64,000 nt of DNA from JALOOB01 sp040766655 (GCA_040766655.1 JAXGQB010000002.1:1-64000); one strand, 5' to 3'; shown: positions 9,124-18,511, counted from the stretch's first letter. The notes: generated by a model not told the origin, from the letters alone. Translations and numbers: made by a program.

Positions 9124-9779
9124 TGACAGAGGCAGAACGTATTCGGATCCTGATTGCGGATGACCACGCAGTGGTGCGCGAAGGGCTGCGTGCGGTGATC
9201 CAATCGCGTCCGGACATGCAGGTAATCGGAGAGGCGGCGGACGGCGCGGCGGCTGTGGACAGGGCTCGCGAACTGCAGCCGGATGTGATCCTCATGGACC
9301 TTTTGATGCCGCGCAAGAGCGGGGTGGAGGCGATCGGCGACATCATCCGGGAGAACTCGCGGGCGCGCATCCTGGTGCTGACGAGTTTCTCCGATGATGA
9401 TCAGGCGTTCCCGGCCATCCGGGCGGGTGCGTTGGGTTACGTTCTGAAGGACTCCCTGCCGGAGGAGTTGGTGCAGGCGATACGGGCTGTGCATCGGGGC
9501 GAGCCGTCGCTGCACCCGACGATCGCGCGCAAGCTGATGGCGGAGCTGGGTGGGGCGCGGCCGGCCGAACCCCGCGAGCCGCTGACCGAGCGAGAGATCG
9601 ATGTGTTGAAGTTGCTGGCGCGTGGGATGAACAATGCAGAAATAGCCGAGGCATTAGTGGTCAGCAAGCGCACGGTGGACTCGCACATCAACAACATCCT
9701 CGCCAAGTTGCAGGTGGCCAACCGCACGCAGGCGGTGCTGTACGCGTTGCGGCAGGGGTTGGTAGGGCTGCACGACTAG
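9123..9779 (+). CDS. NarL/LuxR-family response regulator
   Basis: 218 residues. The receiver domain has the acidic pair (ADDH), phosphoacceptor Asp59 (VILMDLLMP), a switch Thr (VLTSF) and Lys (YVLKD). The C-terminal LuxR-type HTH reads LTEREIDVLKLLARGMNNAEIAEALVVS, then KRTVDSHINNIL. Translationally coupled to the upstream kinase (TGATG overlap). It is the expected output regulator of that sensor. Its stop abuts repeat element copy B. Confidence 0.93.
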   Translation: MTEAERIRILIADDHAVVREGLRAVIQSRPDMQVIGEAADGAAAVDRARELQPDVILMDLLMPRKSGVEAIGDIIRENSRARILVLTSFSDDDQAFPAIRAGALGYVLKDSLPEELVQAIRAVHRGEPSLHPTIARKLMAELGGARPAEPREPLTEREIDVLKLLARGMNNAEIAEALVVSKRTVDSHINNILAKLQVANRTQAVLYALRQGLVGLHD

Positions 9780-9909
9780 CCTAGTCGGCAAGAATACCGA
9801 CGACAAAGACCATAGTGATACCGGATCGGGACCGCTCACAAGAGCGGTCTTTTCGCGTCCGCAGGAGCGGGGTTTCTGCGGATGCGGAGAGGGTTGGGAT
9901 ATGACATAG
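9779..9909. repeat. Intergenic repeat element, copy B (with terminator hairpin)
   Basis: Starts at the stop codon of the response regulator and aligns with 74-204. The terminator hairpin has arms GACCGCTC (9830-9837) and GAGCGGTC (9842-9849), followed by TTTT. The conserved 5' section (TCGGCAAGAATACCGACGAC) is not needed for termination, which suggests an additional RNA or element function. Confidence 0.6.
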
Positions 9910-9951
9910 TGCGTCTTAGTGAATATGACACTGAGGTAGCAGCGAGCCAAG

Positions 9952-10311
9952 ATGAGGGTAATGATTGTGGCCGAACCCGGACGGTTGCGCGATGGGCTGC
10001 AGGCCCTCCTTGCTTCCTATCTGGGTGCTGAACCGCTGATGACCGGCGAACGAGGGCCATCAGCGGCAGAGGCGATCTGCACTGCGCAGCCTGACCTTGT
10101 CATCCTGGATGAAGGGTTGTTGGGCCCAGAAACCGCAGCGCTCGTGAAGGAAGTCAAGTCGAAGTGGAGTTGGATGGGCTGCATCGTGGTGGTGGATCGG
10201 ACCGGGCACTTCCTGGCCATGCAAGAGGCTGGGGCGGACTACGTGTTGCTGAGGGGCTTCGCCGTGCCTCGCCTTTTCGACGCCTTGGAGGCGTTTCATA
10301 TGCGCATCTGA
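9952..10311 (+). CDS. Stand-alone, partly degenerate receiver-like protein
   Basis: 119 residues with the length and pattern of a response-regulator receiver and no output domain. The phosphoacceptor position is kept (PDLVILDEGL, Asp53). The N-terminal acidic pair is reduced to one acidic residue (MIVAEPG), and the conserved Lys in the fifth-strand motif is missing (DYVLLRGF). It may be a non-phosphorylated decoy or modulator of the adjacent two-component pair. The ribosome site is weak. Confidence 0.6.
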   Translation: MRVMIVAEPGRLRDGLQALLASYLGAEPLMTGERGPSAAEAICTAQPDLVILDEGLLGPETAALVKEVKSKWSWMGCIVVVDRTGHFLAMQEAGADYVLLRGFAVPRLFDALEAFHMRI

Positions 10312-10387
10312 GCGCCGCAAACCCGGCTAGCAGCTTCGAGCCGTTGGCTCTGGAGACATATCAATCACAGAGAAAGGAAGAACAAGA

Positions 10388-10777
10388 ATGGCACCTGCAG
10401 TAGTAATCGGCTTCGTGGTATCACTCGTCCTTACAACGCTTATCAACGCTCTGGTCATCTGGATCGTGGGCAAGCTGAACCTCGGCCTGAGAGTCAGTGG
10501 CTTCGGCGGCGCGATCCTGGCGGCCCTCGTCATCGCATTGGTCAACTTTCTGCTGGCGCTCCTGCTGACTGCAGCGGGCGTCTCAATGGGTACGGACATC
10601 CTGAGTCCCCTTGTGGCTCTGGTTGTCGCCGCTGTCGTCCTGCTGATCAGCGACAAGATCGTCCCGAGCTTGAAAGTCTCCGGTTTTGGGGGAGCGATCC
10701 TGGCCGCCATCGCCATTGGCTTCTTCAACTGGTTGGTCGCCGTCCTGCTCAAAGCGCTGGGCATGGCCATCGCGTGA
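10388..10777 (+). CDS. Small integral membrane protein, phage-holin-4_2/YvlD-like
   Basis: 129 residues, almost wholly hydrophobic, with about four transmembrane helices. It contains an internal repeat: VSGFGGAILAALVIALVNF in the first half and VSGFGGAILAAIAIGFFNW in the second. This duplicated pattern matches the membrane family of YvlD. Despite the Pfam name there is no sign of a phage. Clear AAAGGA ribosome site. Precedes the Bax-inhibitor-like gene; both may respond to envelope stress, which is inference. Confidence 0.7.
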   Translation: MAPAVVIGFVVSLVLTTLINALVIWIVGKLNLGLRVSGFGGAILAALVIALVNFLLALLLTAAGVSMGTDILSPLVALVVAAVVLLISDKIVPSLKVSGFGGAILAAIAIGFFNWLVAVLLKALGMAIA

Positions 10778-10847
10778 TGTCGCATGGGATCGTTCCATTG
10801 ACCGGTGGGGCGATCCCTAGAAAGAACGAAGAATAGGGAGAAACAGC

Positions 10848-11552
10848 ATGGCACAGAACATTCTCAAATTGGATGACACTAAGACCATCTCCGCCCCGGC
10901 GCGCGAAGTGCTCACGAAAGCCTTCATGTGGATGCTGGGAGGCATGATCCTGGCTGCAATCGGAGCCTTGGCCGTCGGCCGGCTCGACTTCCTGAAGGAC
11001 TGGGCCCTGAGCCACGCAACGCTAACGCTTGCCTTGCTCGTCGTCTGGTTCGTCTTCTCGATCGGATTCCGGCCGTTGGTGAAGTTGATGCCCGCTCCGG
11101 TGGGAGCGGTGCTGTTTGTGATCTACACCCTGGCAACAGGCATGTTCCTTACTGCGGCGGTAAACCAGTATACGACCACTTCCCTGGTCATCGCCTTTCT
11201 GGCGACGGTAGTGCTTTTTGGCAGCATGACGATGCTTGCCATGTTCACGAAGATGGACCTGGGCAAGGCCCGCTTCTACCTTTGGGCTGCGGGTTTCGCG
11301 GTAATCGTCTTCTCTATCATCAACGTTGTGTTTCTGCGCAGCGAGATGTTGGATTGGCTGATCTCACTCGGCTTGCTCATCCTGTTCACCGTATCGACTG
11401 GTTCCTCCGTACAGACCATCGTGCAGATGGCAGAGGAGAACGATCCGAGGCTCAGGGGCAGGTTGGTGATCCTTGGCGCGGCCACCCTTTTCACCAACTT
11501 CATCATGATCTTCCTGCGCATCCTGCGGCTTTTCGGCCAGCGTAAGCGCTGA
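10848..11552 (+). CDS. Bax inhibitor-1/YccA-like membrane protein
   Basis: 234 residues with a short cytosolic N-terminus and seven predicted transmembrane helices. It has the tone of the BI-1 superfamily (small residues in mid-membrane, FGSMTMLAMFTKMDLG, charged C-terminal tail QRKR). Family members include pH-sensitive calcium-leak channels and FtsH regulators. GGGAGA ribosome site. Probably an envelope homeostasis protein. Specific activity not determined. Confidence 0.65.
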   Translation: MAQNILKLDDTKTISAPAREVLTKAFMWMLGGMILAAIGALAVGRLDFLKDWALSHATLTLALLVVWFVFSIGFRPLVKLMPAPVGAVLFVIYTLATGMFLTAAVNQYTTTSLVIAFLATVVLFGSMTMLAMFTKMDLGKARFYLWAAGFAVIVFSIINVVFLRSEMLDWLISLGLLILFTVSTGSSVQTIVQMAEENDPRLRGRLVILGAATLFTNFIMIFLRILRLFGQRKR

Positions 11553-11615
11553 GGCTCATGAGGCTCCGTCGCCGGCAAACCGATGAGTCAAGACTCGCCC
11601 GAAAGAAGACGACAG

Positions 11616-13196
11616 ATGCCTAACACTCTCTTGCGAACCACGACAATCACCCTGGGTTTGATCGCCCTGGCAGCCAGTCTGGCAGCCTGTGTCGGCGTAC
11701 CGCCCACGGATTCGGGGCGCGCACCGGGCGCAGTTGCGGTACCCCTCAGTGAACCGGCCGCCGCGCTGCAGCAGGACGAGGAGCGCCCGATGAGCTGGAC
11801 GGATGCGACTCACGGCAACAAGGTCGACCCCAGCTACGACGTCGTCTTTCCAGGCGATGCCGTCAATACGCTTATGATCACCATTGCGCCGGACGACTGG
11901 GCAGCCATGCAGGCGGATATGGAGGACATTTACGCCTCAACGCTCTATATTCGCAAGGCGATACTTGCAGCAGGTCCCGATTTGTCCAAAGAAGAGCGGG
12001 ACAAGCTCTTTCTGCAACTATTCGCTCAAAGGGCCAAGGAGCACGACGCTGATGCCGCGCGGGTCACGGCCACAGAGGAACTCACCGGCACCGTAGCTGT
12101 CGAGGCCGGCAGGAAACAGCTTGTCACCAACCGGTCGCCCATGTGGGTGCCGGCGACCATCACCTTCCAGGACCGGGAGTGGACGCATGTCGGCGTGCGC
12201 TACAAGGGCGCAAGCTCGCTCGGCCCATATATCATGGGCGACATGCACCTGCCCTTCAAGTTCGACTTCGACAAGTTCGAGGACGACTACCCCGAGATCG
12301 ACAACCAGCGCTTCTTCGGCTTCGAGGAGCTCTCGCTCGCCAACAACCATGAAGATCCCGCCGGCATGCGCGACACGGTGCTCTACGAGCTCTTCGAGGA
12401 GGCCGGGCTGCCGTCGCTGCGCACCGCGCCGTACGAAATCGCCCTGGACTACGGCGAGGGACCGGTGCGCCTGGGCCTCTACACCATGGTCGAAGTCGTG
12501 GACGACACCGGTGTACGGAGCTACTTCGGCAGCGACGACGGCAACATCTACGAAGGTGAAGGTTATGGCGTATCCCTGGCTACCCAGGATTCACATCTGC
12601 TTGAGGACAGCTTCGAGAAGAAGAACAACGAGGACGAAGAGGACTGGGCCGACATCTGGGCGCTCTACGACGCCCTCAACTCGGAGAAACGCACGAGCGA
12701 TCCCCAGGCGTGGCGCGCCGGCCTCGAAGCGGTCTTCGACGTCGACGGCTTCCTCGAGTGGCTGGGCATCGCTGCGGTCGTGGGCCACGGCGACACCTAC
12801 GGAGCGGCTTATCACAACTTCTATCTCTACAATAACCCTGAGACCGGCCGGCTCAATTGGGTCTCGTGGGACCACAACCTGGCGTTGCGCACGGATTTGG
12901 TGTCCCTCGCCACCCTGGACAAGGCCGATGTCACCGGCGCCTGGCCGCTCATACGCTACCTGCTGGACGACCCGGTCTACTGGGATCGCTATGCCGAGCT
13001 CATGGCGGAAAACTTCGCCACCGTGCTCGCGCCGGACGCGCTGATCGCGAAGATACGGGCCCACGCCGAGTTGATCACACCCGTCGCGACGCGGGACATG
13101 AGCGCGCAGGAATACGACGCCGCCGTGCAGGAGCTCGTGGACTTCGTGGAGGCGCGTGCGAAGGACGTCGAGGCTTTCCTCGCCGCGCAGGAGTAG
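11616..13196 (+). CDS. Secreted CotH-kinase-like lipoprotein
   Basis: 526 residues from the ATG at 11616; an upstream ATG at 11583 adds 11 residues before the signal peptide and is less likely. The lipobox ends LAASLAAC. The body matches the CotH family: YDVVFPGDAVNTLMITI, VGVRYKGASSL, FDKFEDD, then ELSLANNHEDPAGMRDTVLY and late WVSWDHN. CotH proteins are atypical kinases that phosphorylate exported proteins in spore coats; here a cell-surface role is likely. First of a run of exported-protein genes reaching 18480. Confidence 0.8.
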   Translation: MPNTLLRTTTITLGLIALAASLAACVGVPPTDSGRAPGAVAVPLSEPAAALQQDEERPMSWTDATHGNKVDPSYDVVFPGDAVNTLMITIAPDDWAAMQADMEDIYASTLYIRKAILAAGPDLSKEERDKLFLQLFAQRAKEHDADAARVTATEELTGTVAVEAGRKQLVTNRSPMWVPATITFQDREWTHVGVRYKGASSLGPYIMGDMHLPFKFDFDKFEDDYPEIDNQRFFGFEELSLANNHEDPAGMRDTVLYELFEEAGLPSLRTAPYEIALDYGEGPVRLGLYTMVEVVDDTGVRSYFGSDDGNIYEGEGYGVSLATQDSHLLEDSFEKKNNEDEEDWADIWALYDALNSEKRTSDPQAWRAGLEAVFDVDGFLEWLGIAAVVGHGDTYGAAYHNFYLYNNPETGRLNWVSWDHNLALRTDLVSLATLDKADVTGAWPLIRYLLDDPVYWDRYAELMAENFATVLAPDALIAKIRAHAELITPVATRDMSAQEYDAAVQELVDFVEARAKDVEAFLAAQE

Positions 13197-13299
13197 GCCG
13201 GCGCGGGTAGGCAACCAGATGGCAGCCCCACCCGGCCCGATTTGTCAGGCTTGTTGCAGAACGAGGGCTGCCTAATCTGATTCAATTCAAGTTGTGCAT

Positions 13300-13333
13300 A
13301 ATCTTTGTAGTATCTCTTACTTGTACAAAGATT
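13300..13333. promoter_or_regulatory. Inverted repeat upstream of META-domain gene
   Basis: AATCTTTGTA (13300-13309) and its perfect complement TACAAAGATT (13324-13333), in the AT-rich gap 13197-13368, 35 bases before the start codon. Operator or 5'-leader hairpin. No T-run follows. Confidence 0.4.
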
Positions 13334-13368
13334 GGCAGTTGCTTTCCGCACCAGAAGGAGACCACCTG

Positions 13369-15438
13369 ATGACGAAGAACCTCATCGTTCGCGGCGGAGC
13401 ACTCGCGCTCCTTGTCGTCCTACTGAGCTCAACGGCCCTGGCGTCGGCCGGGCAGCCCAGTGCGCAGGCCGCTCCAGACCTCGAGGGCAGCCGTTGGATC
13501 CTGGCATCCTACGTCGACGCGGCCGGGGAGACGGTCCCGGCGCTGCCCAATCGCGAGCCCACTGCTGACTTTGGGGCTGGCAGGGTCTCCGGGTCCGCGG
13601 GCTGCAACACCTACGCCGCGTCCTTCGATGCGAGTGACGGCAAGCTCACGGTCGGCAGGGCCATCTCGACCATGATGGCATGCGAGCCGTCCATCATGGC
13701 TCAGGAGCGCGCGTTACTGAAAAACCTGCAGGCTGCTGCGAGCTACAAGCTCGACGGCGACCAGCTCACGATCGTAGACGCACAGGGCAAGACGCTCCTG
13801 GCCTTGGGGGCCGAGAAGCCCCCTGTGTTGGCGGGCGCGACCTGGATGATGACCAGCTATAACAACGGCAGGGGAGGTCTTCAATCCGCGCTGGCCGGTG
13901 TCGAGGTGACCGCGATCTTCGGCGAGGACGGGAAGCTGTCTGGAGACAGCGGATGCAACACCTACTCCGCCGCCTATACGGTCGACGACGACAAAGTCGA
14001 GATCGGTCCGGCCCGCACGACGCGGATGATGTGCGCGCAACCTATCATGGCGCAGGAGACCGCCTATCTGAAGGCGCTCGAAGGGGCGGCGACCTTCAGG
14101 ATGGAACGCACCAGGCTGGTGCTGCGCGACGCAGGCGGCGCGGCGATGGCGGCCTTCATCCAAAAACCTGCGGCTGCGCCGGCCGCGCCCGCACCGTCCA
14201 CCAGTCGCAGCGCGCCCGTGCCCGCACAGGGCGAGACGCTCTACGTGACGATCCTTCCGGCCGCGGACGCCTCGCTGCGGAGCCTGGCGCTGCATCTGAA
14301 GGCGGACAGCTCAGCTGAATTCATCACGCACTTCGACGAGAAAGAGCCCATCGTCGAGACCGGCAGCTGGGAGGACCACGGTGACGAGACCTTCACCGTC
14401 ACGCTGACCGGGCGCACTGGCAAGACATACGAGGCGCCACAGGTCATGAAGTTCCAGCGCGAAGACACCTACCTGGTGCTCGTTGATCATGACAAGTCAG
14501 TGTGGGGCGAAAACGGCCTCAAGTTGAACCTGGCCGCGGACGTGGTGCGCAAGGTGCGGTCGGCCATGGTGACGCTAGATCTGGCTGCCGGCTTCCCGCT
14601 CGACCCGACCTTTGTCAGCGTTAATGGCGGCGGCGAAGTCGATGCGAAGTTGCTGGGTGAAGGATGCACAGGGTACATCCACCGCCAGCCGGTCGTTACG
14701 GTGAACTGGACGGGCGACGCTGACATGGTGCGCACATTCTTCTACAGTGACGGCGACCCGACGCTGGTGGTTCTGGCGCCGGACGGCAAGCTGCTGTGCA
14801 ACGACAACACACACAACGGCCTGCTCGATCCGTTCATCCAGATCGAGAAACCCATTCCGGGGCAGTACCGCATCTGGGTGGGCAGCACGGCCAAGAACCA
14901 GCTGATTCCGGGGGTGCTGGTCCTGACGACGAAGCCCACGGTCGACCTGGGCACGTTCGAGCTGGGCAAGCTGATCAAGCGTCCCTCCATCCCCCAGCAG
15001 GTCACCCGGCCAGCCTCGGCGATGGCTGCCATCCCACAGGCGCCCGCTGCACGGGGTGTGGGGTCCATCCCCGTCCTCAAGCCTGGGGACACGCGGTCGA
15101 TTGCCGCGACAGTTGAGGGCCAGGTGCCGCTGTTCAGCATGCCCGAAGCGGTGGGCAAGGACTGCGCAGGACTTGTGGCCGGTCCGCCAACCTACTGGTT
15201 TGCCTGGAGCGGCAAGACCGACAACCTGCGGATTGCCTTCGAGGGCGACGCGGACGCGACCCTGATGGTCGTGGGCCAAAAGAGCCAGTTGGTGTTGTGT
15301 AACGACGATGCTGCGGCAGGGGACTTCAATCCGGCGATCACTATTCCGGATCCGGCCGAGGACACGTATCTGATCTATGTAGGACGCATCGACCCGAGCA
15401 AAGCCATCAAGGGCACATTGACTGTGGCGGAGGAATAA
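13369..15438 (+). CDS. Exported multidomain protein with two META domains
   Basis: 689 residues from the ATG at 13369 (AGAAGGAGA ribosome site) with a Sec signal peptide (ALLVVLLSSTALASA). Two META/HslJ-type domains (about 35-150 and 155-265) share SGSAGCNTY / SGDSGCNTY and MMAC / MMCA motifs. A lipocalin-like NlpE-type stretch follows (about 285-400), then two repeats with paired Cys residues (G-G-GEGCTGYI...LLCNDN and GKDCAGLV...LVLCNDD) resembling prepeptidase C-terminal beta-sandwiches. META domains occur in heat-stress and drug-tolerance lipoproteins. Only 4 bp separate it from the next gene. Confidence 0.7.
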   Translation: MTKNLIVRGGALALLVVLLSSTALASAGQPSAQAAPDLEGSRWILASYVDAAGETVPALPNREPTADFGAGRVSGSAGCNTYAASFDASDGKLTVGRAISTMMACEPSIMAQERALLKNLQAAASYKLDGDQLTIVDAQGKTLLALGAEKPPVLAGATWMMTSYNNGRGGLQSALAGVEVTAIFGEDGKLSGDSGCNTYSAAYTVDDDKVEIGPARTTRMMCAQPIMAQETAYLKALEGAATFRMERTRLVLRDAGGAAMAAFIQKPAAAPAAPAPSTSRSAPVPAQGETLYVTILPAADASLRSLALHLKADSSAEFITHFDEKEPIVETGSWEDHGDETFTVTLTGRTGKTYEAPQVMKFQREDTYLVLVDHDKSVWGENGLKLNLAADVVRKVRSAMVTLDLAAGFPLDPTFVSVNGGGEVDAKLLGEGCTGYIHRQPVVTVNWTGDADMVRTFFYSDGDPTLVVLAPDGKLLCNDNTHNGLLDPFIQIEKPIPGQYRIWVGSTAKNQLIPGVLVLTTKPTVDLGTFELGKLIKRPSIPQQVTRPASAMAAIPQAPAARGVGSIPVLKPGDTRSIAATVEGQVPLFSMPEAVGKDCAGLVAGPPTYWFAWSGKTDNLRIAFEGDADATLMVVGQKSQLVLCNDDAAAGDFNPAITIPDPAEDTYLIYVGRIDPSKAIKGTLTVAEE

Positions 15439-15442
15439 CACC

Positions 15443-16204
15443 ATGAAACGATTTACGGTCATCCTTTCGGTGCTTGCTGTCGGCCTGGGCCTGGTGGGCA
15501 GCATGGCGCCCGCGATCGCACAGAGCGGCAACACCTGGCAGGCGGACTACTTCAATAATCCGGATTGGGCGGGTGCGCCTGTAACGACCGAATTCGTGAG
15601 CCTGGCGTCCTTCGACTGGGGCTACGGATCGCCCAGCCCCTACGTGCCCGCGGACAACTTCACCGCTCGGTTCACGACTGATGCGTTCTTCTACGCTGGC
15701 AACTACACCTTCTCGGTGATCGCGGACGACGAGTTCATCCTGGTCGTCGACGGCGTCACGTACCTCGACACTCGCGGCCACGGTCAGTCGGGCAAGCCGG
15801 CCAACATCATGCTGCCGATGTCACAGGGCCAGCACCGTGTGGAGGTGCTCTATCGCGAGTGGTCGGTCACGGCCTATGTCTTTGCCAACTGGACGTATGC
15901 CGGCGGCGAGACACTGCCACCTCTGCCGCAGATCTATCCGCCCCTGCCTGCTGCGGATAGCGTGCAGACCAAGTTCGGCGACTACACGGCCTGCCTTCAA
16001 CAAGGCGCCCACCAGGCGAACTGCTTCGTCTCGGACGGTGCGTGGGACTCGCCCAACCAGGGATCGATCCAGATGGAGCCGCAGATCGAGGCGTGGGCGA
16101 ACTGCGAGCCGGCCGACCAGATCAGCACCTTCTATATCAGCCCGGAAGTGCCTGCAAAGGAGTACCGGTGCTCCAAGACTAGGGCAGGTTGGTTCCCGAA
16201 TTGA
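15443..16204 (+). CDS. Secreted PA14-like domain protein
   Basis: 253 residues. Signal peptide to about residue 27 (SMAPAIAQS). Residues 30-150 have the PA14 pattern: WQADYFNNPDWAG, then NFTARFTTDAFFYAGNYTF, DDEFILVVDG and QGQHRVEVLYRE. PA14 domains bind carbohydrate on surface enzymes and adhesins. The Cys-containing C-terminal region is unassigned. In an exported-protein operon with META and SBP genes (gaps of 4 and 17 bp). The ribosome site GGAGG lies inside the end of the preceding gene. Confidence 0.7.
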   Translation: MKRFTVILSVLAVGLGLVGSMAPAIAQSGNTWQADYFNNPDWAGAPVTTEFVSLASFDWGYGSPSPYVPADNFTARFTTDAFFYAGNYTFSVIADDEFILVVDGVTYLDTRGHGQSGKPANIMLPMSQGQHRVEVLYREWSVTAYVFANWTYAGGETLPPLPQIYPPLPAADSVQTKFGDYTACLQQGAHQANCFVSDGAWDSPNQGSIQMEPQIEAWANCEPADQISTFYISPEVPAKEYRCSKTRAGWFPN

Positions 16205-16221
16205 ACATGAGGAGTCATTCC

Positions 16222-18480
16222 ATGAGAAAGAAGACGTTTGCGATCGGCCTGTTGCTCGGGCTTCTCGCGCTGGCACTCTCGGCGTGTACCGCCATGACAT
16301 CCGGCCCGACGCCAAACCCGACCCGGGAGCGCGCTACCTTGACGCCGCTGCCCATTGCGGCTACGCCGCTCATCCCGACGGTTGCGCCCCCCGCCGCGAC
16401 GCCGGAGGTGGCGGGCGACTGGGAGCGCATTCAGGCTGCCGGCACGCTGCTGGTCGGCAGTTCGCTGGATAACCCACCGTACGACCAATACGACGAGTCG
16501 TTCCGGGCTGATGGCTTCGACATTGCCCTGATCAACGAATTGGCGGGGCGGCTGGGACTGAAGGTAGAGCTCGGCGATTACGCGTTCGAGGGCCTGCTGG
16601 GCGCGCTGCAACTGGAACAGGTGGACGCCGCCATCGCCGCGATCACGGTGACCGGCGAGCGTCGCCAGATCGTCGACTTCAGCGACACTTACTGGATCGG
16701 CTCGGATGCCATCATCGCTGCGCCAGGGGCCGACATAGCCGCTGTCGAGAAGTTCGTTGATGTCACGAATCAGCGGATCGGGGTCCAGGATGGCTCGGTC
16801 TACGAGGCCCTCGTGGCGCGTGACTTCGTCGAGATGGGCTTGATGCCGAGGGCCAATCTCTTCACCTACGCACGGCTGGATGACGCGGTGCGCGATCTGC
16901 AGGATGGCAGGGTAGATCTGGTGTTGATGGACCGGACGCCTGCGCTCGCGCTGGAGAAGCAGAAGGTCGCCAAGGTCGTAGGCTCCAGCCGGGACCCGCA
17001 GCAGTTCGCCGTTGCGGTCCGCCGGGGCTCAACGCTTCTGCCTGAACTGAACCGGGTGTTGGCAGAGGTGCAGGCAGACGGCACGCTGGCGAAGCTGGCC
17101 GAGCAATACCTGCAGATCCCGGCCGACCAGGTCGATGAGATTGCGACCGTCGTGCCGCTGCCCACGCCGGCCCCTGAGGCGACAGCCCTACCTACGGCCG
17201 TTACGGTCGTTCTGCCGTCGCCGACTCCTATCCCGTGTATCGACGGGATGGCTTATGTGGCCGACCTGAACTACGACGACCGCAATATGTCTGCGCCGCC
17301 GCTCATGCAGTCCGGCCAGGCTTTCCAGAAGGCCTGGCGAATCAGGAATTCGGGCAATTGCGACTGGGGCGCGGATTACGTCTTCACGTATGCGAACGGC
17401 AACACGCCGGCCGCTCGGATGGGCGGCCAGAACCAGGTGATCGGCAGGGTTGTCCGCCCAGGCGAGACGGTGGACATCGCGGTGGACCTGACTGCTCCGC
17501 AGGCGCCCGGCACGTACCAGGGCTTCTGGTACATGAAGAACGGCAGCGGGCTTCCCTTCGGTGAACGTGTCTGGGTCGGGATTCGTGTTCCCGGACCGCC
17601 CACACCCCCGCCGCCCCCCCCGCCGCCGCCCGATGCGGATATCCAGTTCGGCGTGGACCGCACCAATATCAACCAGGGCGAGTGTGTGAATTTCGGTTGG
17701 CGGGTGACCAACGTCCGCGCGGTCTACTTCTACTTGCAGGGCCAGCCGTTCGAGCAGTTCGGCGTGGCGGGAGAAGGAGGCAAGCAGGAGTGCCCGCAAG
17801 GCACGTCCACCTACGAGTTGCGAGTCGAGAAACTGAACGGCGAGGTGGTGATGCGTTCCATTACCATCTCGGTCGCTGCCGTCACCGGCGCGCCGGTGAT
17901 CACCCAGTTCAATTCGAGCCCGGAGTGGGAGACGGTCGTCGGCCAATGCGTGCAGCTGTGGTGGGAGACCCAGGGCGATGTGAACCGGGTTGCGTTGACG
18001 CGTAATGGCGCGGCCCTCTGGGATTACGCACCGGTAAGCGCGTCATTCCAGGATTGCCCACCTGGTCCCGGCCAGGCAGTGTACGAACTGCAGGTGTGGG
18101 GGCCGGGCGGCTTCGTCAAGGCGCAGCGGTCGATCAACGTGAATCCGGGTGCGCCACCGCCGACGCCAGTGCCGCCGCCGGCCGGCCAGCCGGAGATCCG
18201 GCGCCTGTCAGCGACCGAGCGCACCAATGTCGGAGCGTGCGTGTGGGTGTCCTGGGAGTTCGGCTCGAACGTGGTGTACGCGCGGTTGCTCAAGAACAAT
18301 GCGCTTTATGCCGATAACGTCCAGGGTGCATCCAATATCGCGGCCTTCTCGGGCAATTCCAACGGCGACTGCGACACGCCTAACCCCGGCACGATTCTTT
18401 ATCGGCTGGAGGCGTTCAACTCCGCCGGCCAGTCCACGGCGACTGAGGCAACCACCCAAATCGGCATCCAGCCGCGATAG
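16222..18480 (+). CDS. Lipoprotein fusing an amino-acid-binding domain to Ig-like domains
   Basis: 752 residues from the ATG at 16222 (GAGGAG ribosome site). Lipobox LALSAC. Residues about 70-310 form an SBP_bac_3 solute-binding domain (GTLLVGSSLDNPPY, ADGFDIALINELAGRLGL, ITVTGERRQIVDFS). Then comes an NBR1-type Ig-like domain (about 335-455; FQKAWRIRNSGNCDWG, PGTYQGFWYMKN), a linker of eight or nine prolines, and three related Ig-like units (about 475-750). No ABC permease is adjacent, so this is more likely a surface sensor or adhesin than an importer subunit. The NBR1-like fold is frequent in Chloroflexota exported proteins. Confidence 0.75.
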   Translation: MRKKTFAIGLLLGLLALALSACTAMTSGPTPNPTRERATLTPLPIAATPLIPTVAPPAATPEVAGDWERIQAAGTLLVGSSLDNPPYDQYDESFRADGFDIALINELAGRLGLKVELGDYAFEGLLGALQLEQVDAAIAAITVTGERRQIVDFSDTYWIGSDAIIAAPGADIAAVEKFVDVTNQRIGVQDGSVYEALVARDFVEMGLMPRANLFTYARLDDAVRDLQDGRVDLVLMDRTPALALEKQKVAKVVGSSRDPQQFAVAVRRGSTLLPELNRVLAEVQADGTLAKLAEQYLQIPADQVDEIATVVPLPTPAPEATALPTAVTVVLPSPTPIPCIDGMAYVADLNYDDRNMSAPPLMQSGQAFQKAWRIRNSGNCDWGADYVFTYANGNTPAARMGGQNQVIGRVVRPGETVDIAVDLTAPQAPGTYQGFWYMKNGSGLPFGERVWVGIRVPGPPTPPPPPPPPPDADIQFGVDRTNINQGECVNFGWRVTNVRAVYFYLQGQPFEQFGVAGEGGKQECPQGTSTYELRVEKLNGEVVMRSITISVAAVTGAPVITQFNSSPEWETVVGQCVQLWWETQGDVNRVALTRNGAALWDYAPVSASFQDCPPGPGQAVYELQVWGPGGFVKAQRSINVNPGAPPPTPVPPPAGQPEIRRLSATERTNVGACVWVSWEFGSNVVYARLLKNNALYADNVQGASNIAAFSGNSNGDCDTPNPGTILYRLEAFNSAGQSTATEATTQIGIQPR

Positions 18481-18511
18481 CGGCTGAAGCGGTCCCGAAA
18501 ACCGTACGTGA

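Noticed and set aside
10388..10777. Phage holin indicating a prophage
   Set aside because: The name comes from a membrane family with YvlD; no endolysin, spanin or structural phage gene is nearby.
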